64,000 nucleotides of DNA from Magnetococcales bacterium (GTDB taxonomy: Bacteria; Pseudomonadota; Magnetococcia; Magnetococcales; Magnetaquicoccaceae). The notes under the pieces were generated by a model. The model was not told the origin of the DNA and did no database searches. It saw only the letters and a list, made by a program, of their open reading frames with translations. The stretch lies in the NCBI GenBank assembly GCA_002753095.1, contig PDZU01000005.1:1-64000 (forward strand), written 5' to 3'. Below, piece after piece: positions 1-11,100 of this stretch. Within the stretch, counting starts at the first letter, position 1, and the number at the start of each line of letters is the position of its first letter. The translations under genes and the position numbers were made by a program.

Positions 1-289
1 TGGCGCGGTTTTCTGCGCCAACATGCACACCCTCCTAATGGGTTTTGCCCGCAGCAGGTGAATCAACCCGCAACCAGACTGTGATATTCGTTCATCGAAC
101 ACCAAAAAGTGCGTTATAATCCAAACGGTTAAAGTCGGGCTCCGCCCTCCCAAAGAGTGCCCCTGCGGGGCACAGATTTGGGCGCGCGGTACAGATTTGC
201 TACGCAAATCTGCTTCGGTAAAAGCGCGCCATTTCAAGCAGGGCTCCGCCCTGCACCCGCAAGGGGAGATAATCTCCCCTTGACCCCAT
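1..289 (+). repeat. Copy A of dispersed palindromic intergenic element (left part cut off by window start)
   Basis: Shares the blocks ctccgccctcccaaagagtgcccctgcggggcac, cagatttgct.cgcaaatctgctt..gtaaaagcgcgcc and caaggggagataatctccccttgacccca with copies B-F. Confidence 0.85.
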
Positions 290-317
290 GTTATTTTTTC
301 TTTTGAAGATGATTACG

Positions 318-1697
318 TCAGGCACGCACCGGGGGCAACTGCTGCAAAGCTTCAGCCACACAATCCCAGGCCCGGTGCAACTCAGCATCAGTGATACAAT
401 AGGGGGGCAACAAATAGAGAGCATTACCAAGCGGACGCAACAGGAAACCGCGATCCAAGAAAAATTGACGCAAGAACAAACCAATGCGTGAGGCATACCC
501 GGCATCATCGGCCTGAATATCCAACGCAGCAATGGAACCCATGACACGAGGACAACACACACGAGGATGCCGCTGCACCTCCAACAAACGCTGGCAGTGA
601 ATCTCCTCCAACTGCGCAATACGGGCCAAAGTCTCCTCTTCATCAAACAACGCCAAAGCCACCACCGCAGCCGCACACCCCAAAGGATTGGCCGTAAAAG
701 AGTGACCATGGGCAAAAGCCCGGTCAAAACTCTCCCCCAAAAAAGCTTGATAAATCTCCTCCCGACAAACCGTCACCGACATCGGCAGAAAACCCCCAGT
801 CAACCCCTTGGACAGACAGATAATATCCGGGTCCGTGCCCGCCCGCTCACAGGCAAAAAGACGCCCCGTGCGGCCAAAACCAGTCATGACCTCGTCAAAG
901 ATCAACAATACACCCGCCGCCCGCAACCGCTCCGCCACCTGCTGCACAAACTGCGGACGACACATGCGCATGCCCGCAGCCCCCTGCACCAAAGGCTCCA
1001 TCAAACAGGCCGCACACTCCCGACCATGCCGGGCCAAATAGTCATCCAACACCAGAAGCGCCTCACGCTCCCTCTGCTCCACCGCCTCATCCCCCTGCCA
1101 GGTCGCCGGAAAAGGCAACCAGTCCACAGGAAAAAGTAAAGAACGAAACGGCTCGAAAAATCCACTGGACCCCCCCACCGACATGGCCCCCACCGTATCG
1201 CCATGATACCCACCCACACAAGCCAAAAAACGCTCCCGCCGCTCCCCCCGGTTAAACCAATACTGGCGGGCCATCTTCAAGGCCACCTCCACAGAGGTCG
1301 AACCGTTATCGGAAAAAAAAACCCGCTGCAACCCGACAGGCAACTTGGCCACCAAGGCCGCCGCCAGTTGCACAGCCGGAGGATGGGTAAAACCGGCAAA
1401 AACCACCTGCTCCAAGGTCATGGCCTGCTGGGCAATCGCCTGGGCAATGCGCGGATGGGCATGGCCATGGGTGATCACCCACCAAGAAGAGATTAAATCC
1501 AAATAACTCTGACCGTCCGCCCCATACAACGTGGCCGCCCGCGCCGCCACAATCGGAGTCGCCGGCGGCGCCGTTTTGGCCTGGGTAAAAGGATGCCAAA
1601 CATGGCGCGCATCCCACGCCAACCACTGCGCACTGTCACTCTGTTCATCCAACCGCTTTGCCATCGACCAACCACTTTCCGCCGCACAACGACCCAA
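318..1697 (-). CDS. bioA: Adenosylmethionine-8-amino-7-oxononanoate aminotransferase
   Basis: 459-aa ORF; class III aminotransferase with WHPFTQ, SSWWVITHGHAHP, FSDNGSTSVEVALKMA and IFDEVMTGFGRTG. Confidence 0.95.
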   Translation of the reverse strand: MGRCAAESGWSMAKRLDEQSDSAQWLAWDARHVWHPFTQAKTAPPATPIVAARAATLYGADGQSYLDLISSWWVITHGHAHPRIAQAIAQQAMTLEQVVFAGFTHPPAVQLAAALVAKLPVGLQRVFFSDNGSTSVEVALKMARQYWFNRGERRERFLACVGGYHGDTVGAMSVGGSSGFFEPFRSLLFPVDWLPFPATWQGDEAVEQREREALLVLDDYLARHGRECAACLMEPLVQGAAGMRMCRPQFVQQVAERLRAAGVLLIFDEVMTGFGRTGRLFACERAGTDPDIICLSKGLTGGFLPMSVTVCREEIYQAFLGESFDRAFAHGHSFTANPLGCAAAVVALALFDEEETLARIAQLEEIHCQRLLEVQRHPRVCCPRVMGSIAALDIQADDAGYASRIGLFLRQFFLDRGFLLRPLGNALYLLPPYCITDAELHRAWDCVAEALQQLPPVRA

Positions 1698-1709
1698 GAA
1701 AATTCACCC

Positions 1710-2825
1710 CTACCCGTCCACCCGTGGCAAAGAAACAACCACCATCGTACCCGCCTCACGACTACTCTGCATCCGTACATCCCCCCCCTGCGCCCGAGCC
1801 ATCAACAAAGCCGAATAGGTACCCAAACCCGTCCCCTGCTCCTTGCCAAAAGTCTTATATTTCTCGAAGAAATGCTCCTGCATCTCCAAAGGCACCTCCC
1901 CCACATTGTGAATGCGAATGCAAACCCACGCCTGGTCGCAAAAATCCAAAGTCACCGTCACCTGCGCCCCCGCAGGCGATGCCTCAACCGCATTCTTGAT
2001 CAGATTGGCCAAAAGAAAATAACACAACATTTGATCCGCCGCCAAACCACACCCCTCCCCAGACGAACAACACACCACATCCACCACCATCACCACATGA
2101 AAACTGCGTACCAAAGCCGACAAATCATGACACACCCGGTTGACCACACGAGAGACATCAAAGGATTGCGGCTCGTAACGATAACGCCCAGTCTCAATCT
2201 TATACAAATCCATGGAACGGTTGATCATCTCCAACATACGGTTGGCCGCCTGAATCGAGCGCTGCAAACAATCCGCATGATACTCCGATAAACCAGCCTC
2301 CTCCAAAACTACCTCGGAAAAACCAATCACCGCCGATAACGGCCCCTTCATGTCATGGCGGGTAATCCGCTCAATGTCATCACGCAGACGCACCACCTCT
2401 TCCAACATTTCATTGCGCTTGGCCAACTCCTTGCGACTGCGCGCCAACTCCAAATGGATGGCCAAACGAGCCATCACCATGGGAATGGAAAGCGGTTTGC
2501 GAATATAATCAACCGCCCCCAAATTTAAACCATTGAGCTCACTCTCCTGATCCGGCAAAGCGGTCAAGAAAATAATCGGAATCTCGCGCGTCGCCTCCTC
2601 CCGCTTCAAACGTCGTAACACATCAAAACCATCCATGTCTGGCATCAAAATATCCAACAGAATGATCTCCGGGTGCGGCGGCTTCAAAGCCTTGGCTAAA
2701 GCATTCTCCCCATTGCGCGCCGGAAGAACCGCATAGTGCTCGGAAAGAATGGTGGTCAACATCTCCAACGTCTCTGGCGAATCATCAACAACCAGTACCC
2801 TTGGCTTGGCCGGGTGCGCGCTCAT
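1710..2825 (-). CDS. Hybrid protein: N-terminal response-regulator receiver plus histidine kinase
   Basis: REC (VLVVDDSPETLEML...LLDILMPDMDG), H-box RHDMKGPL, N-box LLANLIKNAVEAS, G-box GTGLGTYSA. Confidence 0.9.
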   Translation of the reverse strand: MSAHPAKPRVLVVDDSPETLEMLTTILSEHYAVLPARNGENALAKALKPPHPEIILLDILMPDMDGFDVLRRLKREEATREIPIIFLTALPDQESELNGLNLGAVDYIRKPLSIPMVMARLAIHLELARSRKELAKRNEMLEEVVRLRDDIERITRHDMKGPLSAVIGFSEVVLEEAGLSEYHADCLQRSIQAANRMLEMINRSMDLYKIETGRYRYEPQSFDVSRVVNRVCHDLSALVRSFHVVMVVDVVCCSSGEGCGLAADQMLCYFLLANLIKNAVEASPAGAQVTVTLDFCDQAWVCIRIHNVGEVPLEMQEHFFEKYKTFGKEQGTGLGTYSALLMARAQGGDVRMQSSREAGTMVVVSLPRVDG

Positions 2826-5761
2826 ACACTTTTCTCCTGCTTGATCTGCTCCATCAGCCTGACAACAATCTGTTGGGCCTGCTCCGTCTCAAATTCAGCC
2901 AACTGCTGTTGCAACTGGCTCAACAAACCAGGATCGGCCCCACAACGCTGCAAAAGAGGCATCAACCGTTCCACAGAACGTCTCGCTTCATCAAAATCAC
3001 CATCCAGCGCATTGTATATCTTTTCCAACCAAGGATGCACCTCACCCTGCACCTCCCCCTGCCACTCGGCAGTTGCTACGGCACGCACGTCCGTCTCTGG
3101 AAACAACCCAGAAAGAACCTGCATCACCCCCTCCAAAGAGTGGATAAATTGGTTGACCAAAACCGGTGACTCCAACACCTCCACAATGGCCTGCTCCAAC
3201 TCCGCCGCCAAGGCAGCCAAAGGAAACGCCCCAATACCCGCCGCCAAACCCCGAACACTGTGGACCAAACGCCGGGCCGTCTCCCGATCCCCCTGCATCA
3301 GCGCAGTACGCAGCTGGCCAGTCGTCTCCCGCTGCCCTTGCCAGAAACGCCGCACAATCTGTCGGTAAACCTGCTCATTGCCACCCACATGACGAATACC
3401 CGCCTGCCAGTCCAACGCGACCGCAACCTCCCCCGCCTCATCCACACGATCCTGCTGTAACCACTCCCGACTGCCCCCCTCCGACGCTGGACACTGCTCA
3501 CCATCCGGCAGGGCAATCAATGCCAGCAATACCTGATACAACGACTCCGGATCCAGTGGCTTGATCAAATGATCGTTCATGCCAGCCGCCAACGAACGCT
3601 CCCGATCACCACGCATCCCATGCGCAGTCATCGCCACAATCGGTAACTGCTGACCATCCGGTATCTGCCGAATCAAACGACACGCCTCCAAACCATCCAG
3701 CACCGGCATCTGTATGTCCATCAGGATACAATCATAACGCTGCTGCGCGGCCATCTGTACCGCCTGCCGACCGTTGGCCGCCACCTCCACATGAATGCCA
3801 ACCTGTTCCAAAATCTCCCTGGCAATCAACTGGTTGATCTCATGGTCATCCACAACCAACACCCGAATGCCACGCAAGCGAAACAATGCCTGCCAGGAAA
3901 GCGCATGATGCCCCGCCGCCTGCATCCCCCAACGCTTCTGCCCGGCAACACGCTCCGGTTGCTGCTGCTCCGCCAAATGCATGGGCAACAAAACCGTAAA
4001 CTGACTGCCCTTACCCAAAGTGCTTTGGGCATAAATCGTGCCGCCCAACAGCTCTACCAAATGCCGACTGATGGCCAACCCCAACCCCGTCCCCCCATAA
4101 CGCCGGGTAATCGAACCGTCCGCCTGCTGAAACGCCTGAAACAGACGCTCCAACTGCTCCGGCTCAATGCCAACCCCACTATCCCACACCGAAAATTGCA
4201 AAACAGCCCGTTGCCCCTGCCGGATCACCTCCAAAACCGCAACCACCACATCACCCTGTTCGGTAAACTTGATGGCGTTGCTCAACAGGTTGGTTAACAC
4301 CTGCCCCAACCGCAATGGGTCACCCAGCCAATGGCGCGGCAAACTGTCGGCAATCTCCACATGCACCGCCACCGCCTTGCCCTCACCATACCACGTCGCC
4401 ACATCCATCAGGTCAGCCAATACCTCATCAAGGTTGAACTCCACCCGCTCAATGGCAATCTTGCCCGCCTCCACCTTGGAAAAATCCAGAATATCATTCA
4501 AAATGGATAACAACTTGCGCCCAGCCCGCACCACCTTCTCCATGTACGCACGCTGCTTGCGATCCAACTTGCTCTGCAACACCAGTTGACTTAAACCCAA
4601 AATGGCATGCATCGGGGTGCGAATCTCATGGCTCATGTTGGCCAAAAATTCCCCCTTGGCCCGATTGGCCAACTCCGCCCGCCGTTCGCTCTGCTGCAAC
4701 TGCACATAGGTCTTCTTGAGCGTCTCCTCCACATGCTTGCGCTCGGAAATATCCCGCAATACCCCCACCGTGCCCACAAACCGCCCCTGCCGATCGCGAA
4801 CCGGCGCACTGTACATGCCCGCACTGCTGATCTCCCCCGTGCAGGGCATGGCAGCCCCCTGCTCATCCGACAATGCCTGACCGGCCAAGTGGCCCGTCTT
4901 GGAGCGCAAACGAACCTCCAACCCCAAGGTCTGCCGCTTGCCAGTGCGCCGCTCATCAAAAAGCTTGGGCGGCGTGGCCGGTTGGGTGGAACCCTTGAGC
5001 TGCTGGATTAAATTGGCAAAACTGATCCGCTCCACCTCCTGCGGCTCAATAATGGCACTAAAATGTTGCCCCAACAAATCTTCCGTCGTGTAACCCAAAC
5101 GCTCCAAGGCATGATTGATGAAGGTGAAACGACCCTTGGCATCCAATTGAAAAATCATGTCGGGCACCGTCTGTACCAAGGTCTGATACTTCTCCTTGGA
5201 GGCCAGCAAATCAGCGTTGAGACGGTTCAGTTTGTCATGCAAAGCATTGAGCTCATTATTCTTGCGCAAAATGCTCTCATAGATGGACAAGAGAAAGTTC
5301 AACACCTGGTCCCGGTTGGCACCAATCTGAAAACGCTTGCCAGCCGCCATTTCTATGACGCGTATGGACTCCGCCCGCTGCGGCGTCGCCGTGCGCAGCG
5401 AATCCCATACCTTGCGCAACAAATCCGCCTCATCGTAAGGCTTGAGGATGTAGTTATCCGCCCGCGCTTCCAACCCCAACAGAATCTCTTCCATGGTCGA
5501 AAGCTCCGATAACAACAGCACCGGTATGGCCTGGCGGCGCGGATCCTCTTTCAGAATGCGGCACATCTCATAACCGGACATGACCGGCATGTTGATGTCG
5601 CTGATGATCAAATCAGGGGGGTGGTCGTTGACACACCGCAACGCCTCCAGACCATTGCTGGCGGTCATGACCGAAAATTGATTGTTTTTGAGAATTTTTT
5701 CCAGAAAAAAAGACTGCACCAAACTGTCTTCGACAATCAGGATGAGCGGCAAAGTATGCAT
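2822..5761 (-). CDS. Multidomain hybrid sensor kinase (REC-PAS-HisKA-HATPase-REC-HPt)
   Basis: 979 aa; N-terminal [22 protein letters not shown]-box, GGTGLGLAIS, second REC VLVVDDHEINQLIA, C-terminal HPt-like LVHSVRGLAAGIGA. Confidence 0.93.
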   Translation of the reverse strand: MHTLPLILIVEDSLVQSFFLEKILKNNQFSVMTASNGLEALRCVNDHPPDLIISDINMPVMSGYEMCRILKEDPRRQAIPVLLLSELSTMEEILLGLEARADNYILKPYDEADLLRKVWDSLRTATPQRAESIRVIEMAAGKRFQIGANRDQVLNFLLSIYESILRKNNELNALHDKLNRLNADLLASKEKYQTLVQTVPDMIFQLDAKGRFTFINHALERLGYTTEDLLGQHFSAIIEPQEVERISFANLIQQLKGSTQPATPPKLFDERRTGKRQTLGLEVRLRSKTGHLAGQALSDEQGAAMPCTGEISSAGMYSAPVRDRQGRFVGTVGVLRDISERKHVEETLKKTYVQLQQSERRAELANRAKGEFLANMSHEIRTPMHAILGLSQLVLQSKLDRKQRAYMEKVVRAGRKLLSILNDILDFSKVEAGKIAIERVEFNLDEVLADLMDVATWYGEGKAVAVHVEIADSLPRHWLGDPLRLGQVLTNLLSNAIKFTEQGDVVVAVLEVIRQGQRAVLQFSVWDSGVGIEPEQLERLFQAFQQADGSITRRYGGTGLGLAISRHLVELLGGTIYAQSTLGKGSQFTVLLPMHLAEQQQPERVAGQKRWGMQAAGHHALSWQALFRLRGIRVLVVDDHEINQLIAREILEQVGIHVEVAANGRQAVQMAAQQRYDCILMDIQMPVLDGLEACRLIRQIPDGQQLPIVAMTAHGMRGDRERSLAAGMNDHLIKPLDPESLYQVLLALIALPDGEQCPASEGGSREWLQQDRVDEAGEVAVALDWQAGIRHVGGNEQVYRQIVRRFWQGQRETTGQLRTALMQGDRETARRLVHSVRGLAAGIGAFPLAALAAELEQAIVEVLESPVLVNQFIHSLEGVMQVLSGLFPETDVRAVATAEWQGEVQGEVHPWLEKIYNALDGDFDEARRSVERLMPLLQRCGADPGLLSQLQQQLAEFETEQAQQIVVRLMEQIKQEKSV

Positions 5762-5793
5762 TCGGTTACTCCCGTCAACTCATCCCAAAGGCA

Positions 5794-6153
5794 TTAGCGG
5801 ATTTTCTTTCTACATTTGGGACACAACACAACGGCAGGACGGTCGTCCTCGCTCTCTTCGCGCCACTCCACGTGCCAATGGGCCTGTATGGCCTCCTCCA
5901 AACACCCCTCAAACCAGGCATAGCCATCACAAAAACGGCGCCCCGAATGGGCACTGCGACGATCCCGCACACCAGGAGGAGAAAGGTCTGCCCGGCGTCG
6001 CTCCAACCTCTGCCGACGATCCGACTGCAGACGACGCTTGTCAACGAACGGCAACACCGTCGCCAACACTTGGGACTGGACAGCACGACGATCCGGCTTG
6101 TAAAAATCCTGCGGGTTGCAATGTCTGCAATAAAGCCGAATAAGCTGCCCCAC
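5794..6153 (-). CDS. Hypothetical protein with terminal CxxC pairs (CRHC near N-term, CPKC near C-term)
   Basis: 119-aa ORF in line with the minus-strand signalling genes. Confidence 0.55.
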   Translation of the reverse strand: MGQLIRLYCRHCNPQDFYKPDRRAVQSQVLATVLPFVDKRRLQSDRRQRLERRRADLSPPGVRDRRSAHSGRRFCDGYAWFEGCLEEAIQAHWHVEWREESEDDRPAVVLCPKCRKKIR

Positions 6154-6178
6154 GACCCTCTCCTCCCAGTATCAACGA

Positions 6179-6640
6179 TCAGGCGTTGCCGACCGTCTCA
6201 ACATACCCTGTCTGACTCAGCAGCACCAAGGCATCCGCATGGTCATCAGACTCTTCGGCAACAACGCGCCCCAAAAGCCCACTCAAACCATGAATCACCT
6301 GATTTTGTGCCGTCATGAAACGGTCCACCTGACGACTGAGCAGCGCATTCTCTTGCTCAACCAAGTCAATATAGTCATCCCGATCGGCAATCATTTTGCG
6401 CAACTCGGCATTCTTGGCGTTCAAACCGGCAATGGTCTGCATCAGACCACTCATCCGTGCCTCCAACATCACCAGGGCATTGCCTGCCAAAGCGGGTCTG
6501 CTGGTCTGCACCGGTTGGGCCATCTCCACACTGGCCGACATACTCTCGGTGGCAAACATCCCCTCCTGCAGGGCAAGCAGCGGAAGGATCGTCGCGCCCT
6601 GTTGAACTCCTGACGGTTGCTGATGTGCTGACAAATTCAT
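6179..6640 (-). CDS. Hypothetical coiled-coil protein
   Basis: 153 aa; heptad-like MQTIAGLNAKNAELRKMIADRDDYIDLVEQENALLSRQVDRF. Confidence 0.6.
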   Translation of the reverse strand: MNLSAHQQPSGVQQGATILPLLALQEGMFATESMSASVEMAQPVQTSRPALAGNALVMLEARMSGLMQTIAGLNAKNAELRKMIADRDDYIDLVEQENALLSRQVDRFMTAQNQVIHGLSGLLGRVVAEESDDHADALVLLSQTGYVETVGNA

Positions 6641-6798
6641 GCTACCTCTCCTTAACGTTCTGTTTTATCATCACTTATTACCGATACACAGGATGTAGAA
6701 CCGGCTTTGCAGAACGTTAATGCAAATACAAGACCAATCAAGAAATCGTCAACACACGCAATAATGACAAAAACATGGCAGAAAACACCCAGCCTGCC

Positions 6799-8181
6799 CT
6801 ATTTATGTTGCATCTCAAAACAGCCATCCCACTCTTCCGACGGGGGTTGAACTGTAAAATGGTGGCTCCTCTCCCAATAGATCTGTGAGACCACATCACC
6901 CGGATCAATCTCCAGACACTCCTTGAAAGCCAAACGACTCTCCCGCCATTGTCGGGCATAAAAATGGTGCAACCCCTGCAAAAAAGAAGGCAACAATTGC
7001 TGTTTGCGCAACCGCAAAGGCTCTGGATCTGCGTCAAACAGTTCATGAATCAATACCGGCTGGGTTTTGCCTTTGACAATGACCCGATCCAGGGGGCGCG
7101 ATAAAAACTGGTCCGCCTCCAGGAGCATAAACACATCGTCTGAGATGACGATGCGACAGTCATAAAATTTGGTCAAACTCTCCAGACGGGCCGCCAGATT
7201 GGCCGCATCGCCAATGACCGTAGAGTCCATCCGGGTCTCATTGCCCAAGGTGCCCATCATCACCGGTCCGGTATGCAAACCGATACCAATGGCAATCGGG
7301 TCGCGCTGCGACTGGAGACGCTCCTGATTATAGACCAACAAACGGCTCTGCATGCCAATGGCCGCACGGGCTGCATTCTGGGCCTGCTGCCGCTCGTCAC
7401 CATCAAACAAGGCCATAATGGCATCGCCAATAAATTTATCGATAAACCCATTATGGGTATCGATGGCCGCCTGCATGCGCCCCAAATAACCGTTAAGCAA
7501 CATAAAAATATCACTGGGCGACATACTCTCGCACAGTTTGCTAAACGAACGAATGTCGCTGAACATCACCGTGATGGTGCTCAACTCCACCGTGCCCGGC
7601 CTGATATGTTCCAAGCCTTCCTTGGCAATCCGCTCCAAAAATTGCTTGGGAACAAATTTTTCAAACGCCTTCATGATCACCGCAATCGCCTGGGTCTCGG
7701 CCAGTTCGATCCGGGTGCGGTGCAACTCCTCGTAGGCCCGTCTCTGCTCCTCCAGAGAGCGGGTCAAATCCTGGTTGAGCGCCTGTATCCGATTGCGTGA
7801 CAACACATTTTCCAGATGCGTCAGAACACGGGCATGCACCACCGGCGGGCTAATGGGCTTGGTGATATAATCCACCGCCCCCACCTCAAACCCTTTAACC
7901 TCATCCTCCACACCGTGCATGGCGGTGATAAAAATCACCGGAATGGAACGTGTCGCCTCATCCGCTTTTAAACGACGACACACCTCATAGCCGTCCATGC
8001 CAGGCATCATGATGTCCAACAAAATCAGATCGGGCGGCAGGGAAGACTGCACCGCACGCAAAGCCTGCTCCCCACTCTTGGCCACCAACGTCTCGCAATA
8101 AGGCGCCAGCAGATTACTCAACACCGTGATATTAAAGCGCTCATCATCGACAATGAGCACTCTGCCACGACGCTCAATCAT
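6799..8181 (-). CDS. Response regulator fused to class III adenylate/guanylate cyclase
   Basis: REC (VLIVDDERFNI...LLDIMMPGMDG) then cyclase motifs VMFSDIRSFSKL and FIDKFIGDAIMALFDG. Confidence 0.92.
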   Translation of the reverse strand: MIERRGRVLIVDDERFNITVLSNLLAPYCETLVAKSGEQALRAVQSSLPPDLILLDIMMPGMDGYEVCRRLKADEATRSIPVIFITAMHGVEDEVKGFEVGAVDYITKPISPPVVHARVLTHLENVLSRNRIQALNQDLTRSLEEQRRAYEELHRTRIELAETQAIAVIMKAFEKFVPKQFLERIAKEGLEHIRPGTVELSTITVMFSDIRSFSKLCESMSPSDIFMLLNGYLGRMQAAIDTHNGFIDKFIGDAIMALFDGDERQQAQNAARAAIGMQSRLLVYNQERLQSQRDPIAIGIGLHTGPVMMGTLGNETRMDSTVIGDAANLAARLESLTKFYDCRIVISDDVFMLLEADQFLSRPLDRVIVKGKTQPVLIHELFDADPEPLRLRKQQLLPSFLQGLHHFYARQWRESRLAFKECLEIDPGDVVSQIYWERSHHFTVQPPSEEWDGCFEMQHK

Positions 8182-11100
8182 GTCCCCTCCTCGCCCTGCG
8201 TGATACCACAGCCTTGCGCCAAAACATCGACAGCCTGTACTGCCGCCTCAAACTCAAACTCCTCGATCAGTTGCTCCAATTGCTGACCAACGGCAAGATA
8301 GCTCTCATTTGGACAATGGGCTCTGATCTCTGCCAACTTTTCCGCCGAACGGGAGTGTCCCGCCGCCAACAGTTGCCGCAACTCGCGCAGCAAGGCGCGC
8401 ACATGCGCCTGGTCAACCACCGCAGCAGCGCCCTCTGCCGGACCGGGCACAGCAGCCTGTGGGCTGGACCCGGCCACCGCCTCCGCTGGCAACGCCGCGA
8501 TGCCATGAAACACCCGCCCAATCTCCTGGCTGAACTGCTCCAGCAGGGGCGCATACTCCACCCCATCGCCCCCCTTCAAGGTGCTTTCCAGATCGCGGGT
8601 GTAACGATGCAACGCATGCGCCCCCAAAGATCCGGCAATCCCTTTGACCGTATGAATCACCCGTAACACCTCTGGGCGCTTGTCCTGCTGCAACCCCTCA
8701 CGAATGGTACGGACCACATGCTGGTAATCTTGGCGAAACTCCCGCAACAAGCGATACAACAATACCCGGTTGCCCGCCACCTGCCGCAAACCCACCGCCA
8801 TATCGATGCCGGGTAACGACTCTTGGCCCGGTTGTGGTTGCGTATCCAGTGCCACCGTCTTTTTAACCGCCAGCGCCTGACGATCCTTGGGCGTTATCCA
8901 CTGCACCAGAGTCTGAAAGAGTTTTTCCGGATCGATGGGTTTGGTAATATGATCATTCATCCCCGCCGTCAATGATTTTTCCCGATCCCCCACCATGGCG
9001 TGCGCGGTCAGAGCGATGATGGGCAATTTCTCTCCCCCCGGCAAAGTACGGATCATGCGCGTTGCCTGGAAACCATCCATCTCCGGCATCTGAATATCCA
9101 TCAGGGCAATCTCAAAGGCATTTTGTTTGACTGCCTCCACCGCTTCCCGGCCATTGCCCACCACGGTCACCTGCAAACCATGCCCCTCCAGCAAGGCAGT
9201 GGAAACCTGTTGGTTGATCTTGTTGTCATCGGCCAGCAAAACCCGCGCCCCCATGATGCGCTGTGCTGCATCGGTATTTTGCACCGGATCCAATTTGCGA
9301 TTTTTCCGACCTTCCCGTTTCTTGAGGTTAAAAGCCACCTGAATCGCCGCCAACAGTTGCGACGGATTGACCGGCTTGGGCAGAAAAGCATTCAACAGAT
9401 GGCGCTCAGAGGCCGGAATCACCTCCTGGCGATTGTAGGGCGTGACCAGGATGATGCGCAGATCCTTACCAAACAGGGTACTTTGCCGAATACGCTGCGC
9501 CAGTTGCAAACCATTCAGGTGCAACATCTTCCAGGTTAAAATCACCAGCCGGAAAGGTTCCTGCGCAGGATCCATCACCGCCTCTTCCAACATCTGCAGG
9601 GCCTGCTCAGCGGTGGTGGCCTGACGGGGATGACAACCATAATCAACCAACATATCCTGGCAAATCTCCTGAAAACGCAGATGGTCATCGACCACCAACA
9701 CCTTCAGCCCCAACAACTCTTCATCCAAGGCCATTGCATGCTGTTCGGCATCGCTCTGCAGGGCAAACCATGCATTGAAATGAAACTGGCTGCCCCTGCC
9801 CAATTCACTGTTGACACCAATGCTCCCCCCCATCATCTCGACCAGATGCTTGCAAATGGACAAACCCAAACCGGTGCCACCATACTTGCGGGTGGTGGAA
9901 GCATCCGCCTGCGAAAAGGGGCTGAACAGGCGACCGACCTGAACCTCATTCAAACCGATCCCTGTATCCTCCACCTGAAACTGCAGATCCACCTTGCCCT
10001 CCCACTGGCGCAGGCAACGGATACTGATGACGATATTGCCCGCTTCGGTAAACTTGATGGCATTGGCGGTCAGGTTGGTCAAAATTTGCCCCAGTCGCAA
10101 CGGATCACCCAGCAACAGGGTGGGCACATCCTTGCTGCGGGAGAAAAGGAGAAACAAGCCCTTCTCTTCCGCCTTGACACAGATCAAATTGGCCAAATTC
10201 TCCATGGTATCATCCAGATTGAACGGTACCGACTCCATGGCCATTTCCCCGGCCTCAATCTTGGAGAAATCGAGAATATCGTTGATAATCCCTAGCAAAG
10301 CACGGGCGGAATAGTGAATCTTGCTCACGTAATCATGCTGCGTATCGCTCAGTTGGGTCCGCAAAGTCAGATAACTCATGCCAATCACCGCATTGATTGG
10401 CGTGCGAATCTCGTGGCTCATGTTGGCCAAGAATTGCGATTTATACTCGCTGGTGCGCTGCAACTGCTCGATGGTCGTGTTGAGTTCACTCTGACTCTGA
10501 ATCAGGGCCTCCTTTTGCTGCAGCGTTTGATTCAGCAGGATACGGTTGCGCAGAATGGACTGAACCCCCGCGATGGCAACGGCAATGGCCCCGGCAACAC
10601 GCAGGGCAAAATCCAGATAGGGGGCCGAAAAGGGTTGCACCCGACCCAGCGTGATCACACCATGCACCTGATCATTGAGCAACAAGGGCAGTGCCACCAA
10701 GGTGCTGGGCAACAGATCCATCACCCCGGTACGCATCACAAAACAGTCCGCCGGGATATCGGTCAACACTTTCATGGTGCGCTCTTCAAAAACCGCCGCC
10801 AGCCAACCTTCCCGATAATCCATCCGCTCCGGCAGGTATGGCTGCGTCACGGCATGGCTGGAGTAGAGTCGCAACAGGCCATCCTCTTCCAGCAGATAGA
10901 TGCTGCCCACCTGGGCATCCAAAGCCCGAATCAAAAAGTGCAAACCCACCCGACACAGGGCATCTACATCCTCCGCTTCCCGCATGGCCCGGTTGAGTTG
11001 CACAAAACTGCGCTCCTGGTTCAGGCGCATCTGCACCTGCTCATGCTCGTTGTTGCGCAGAGCGTGCAAATCCAGCCCCATCTGCCGCATGGCCTGCACC

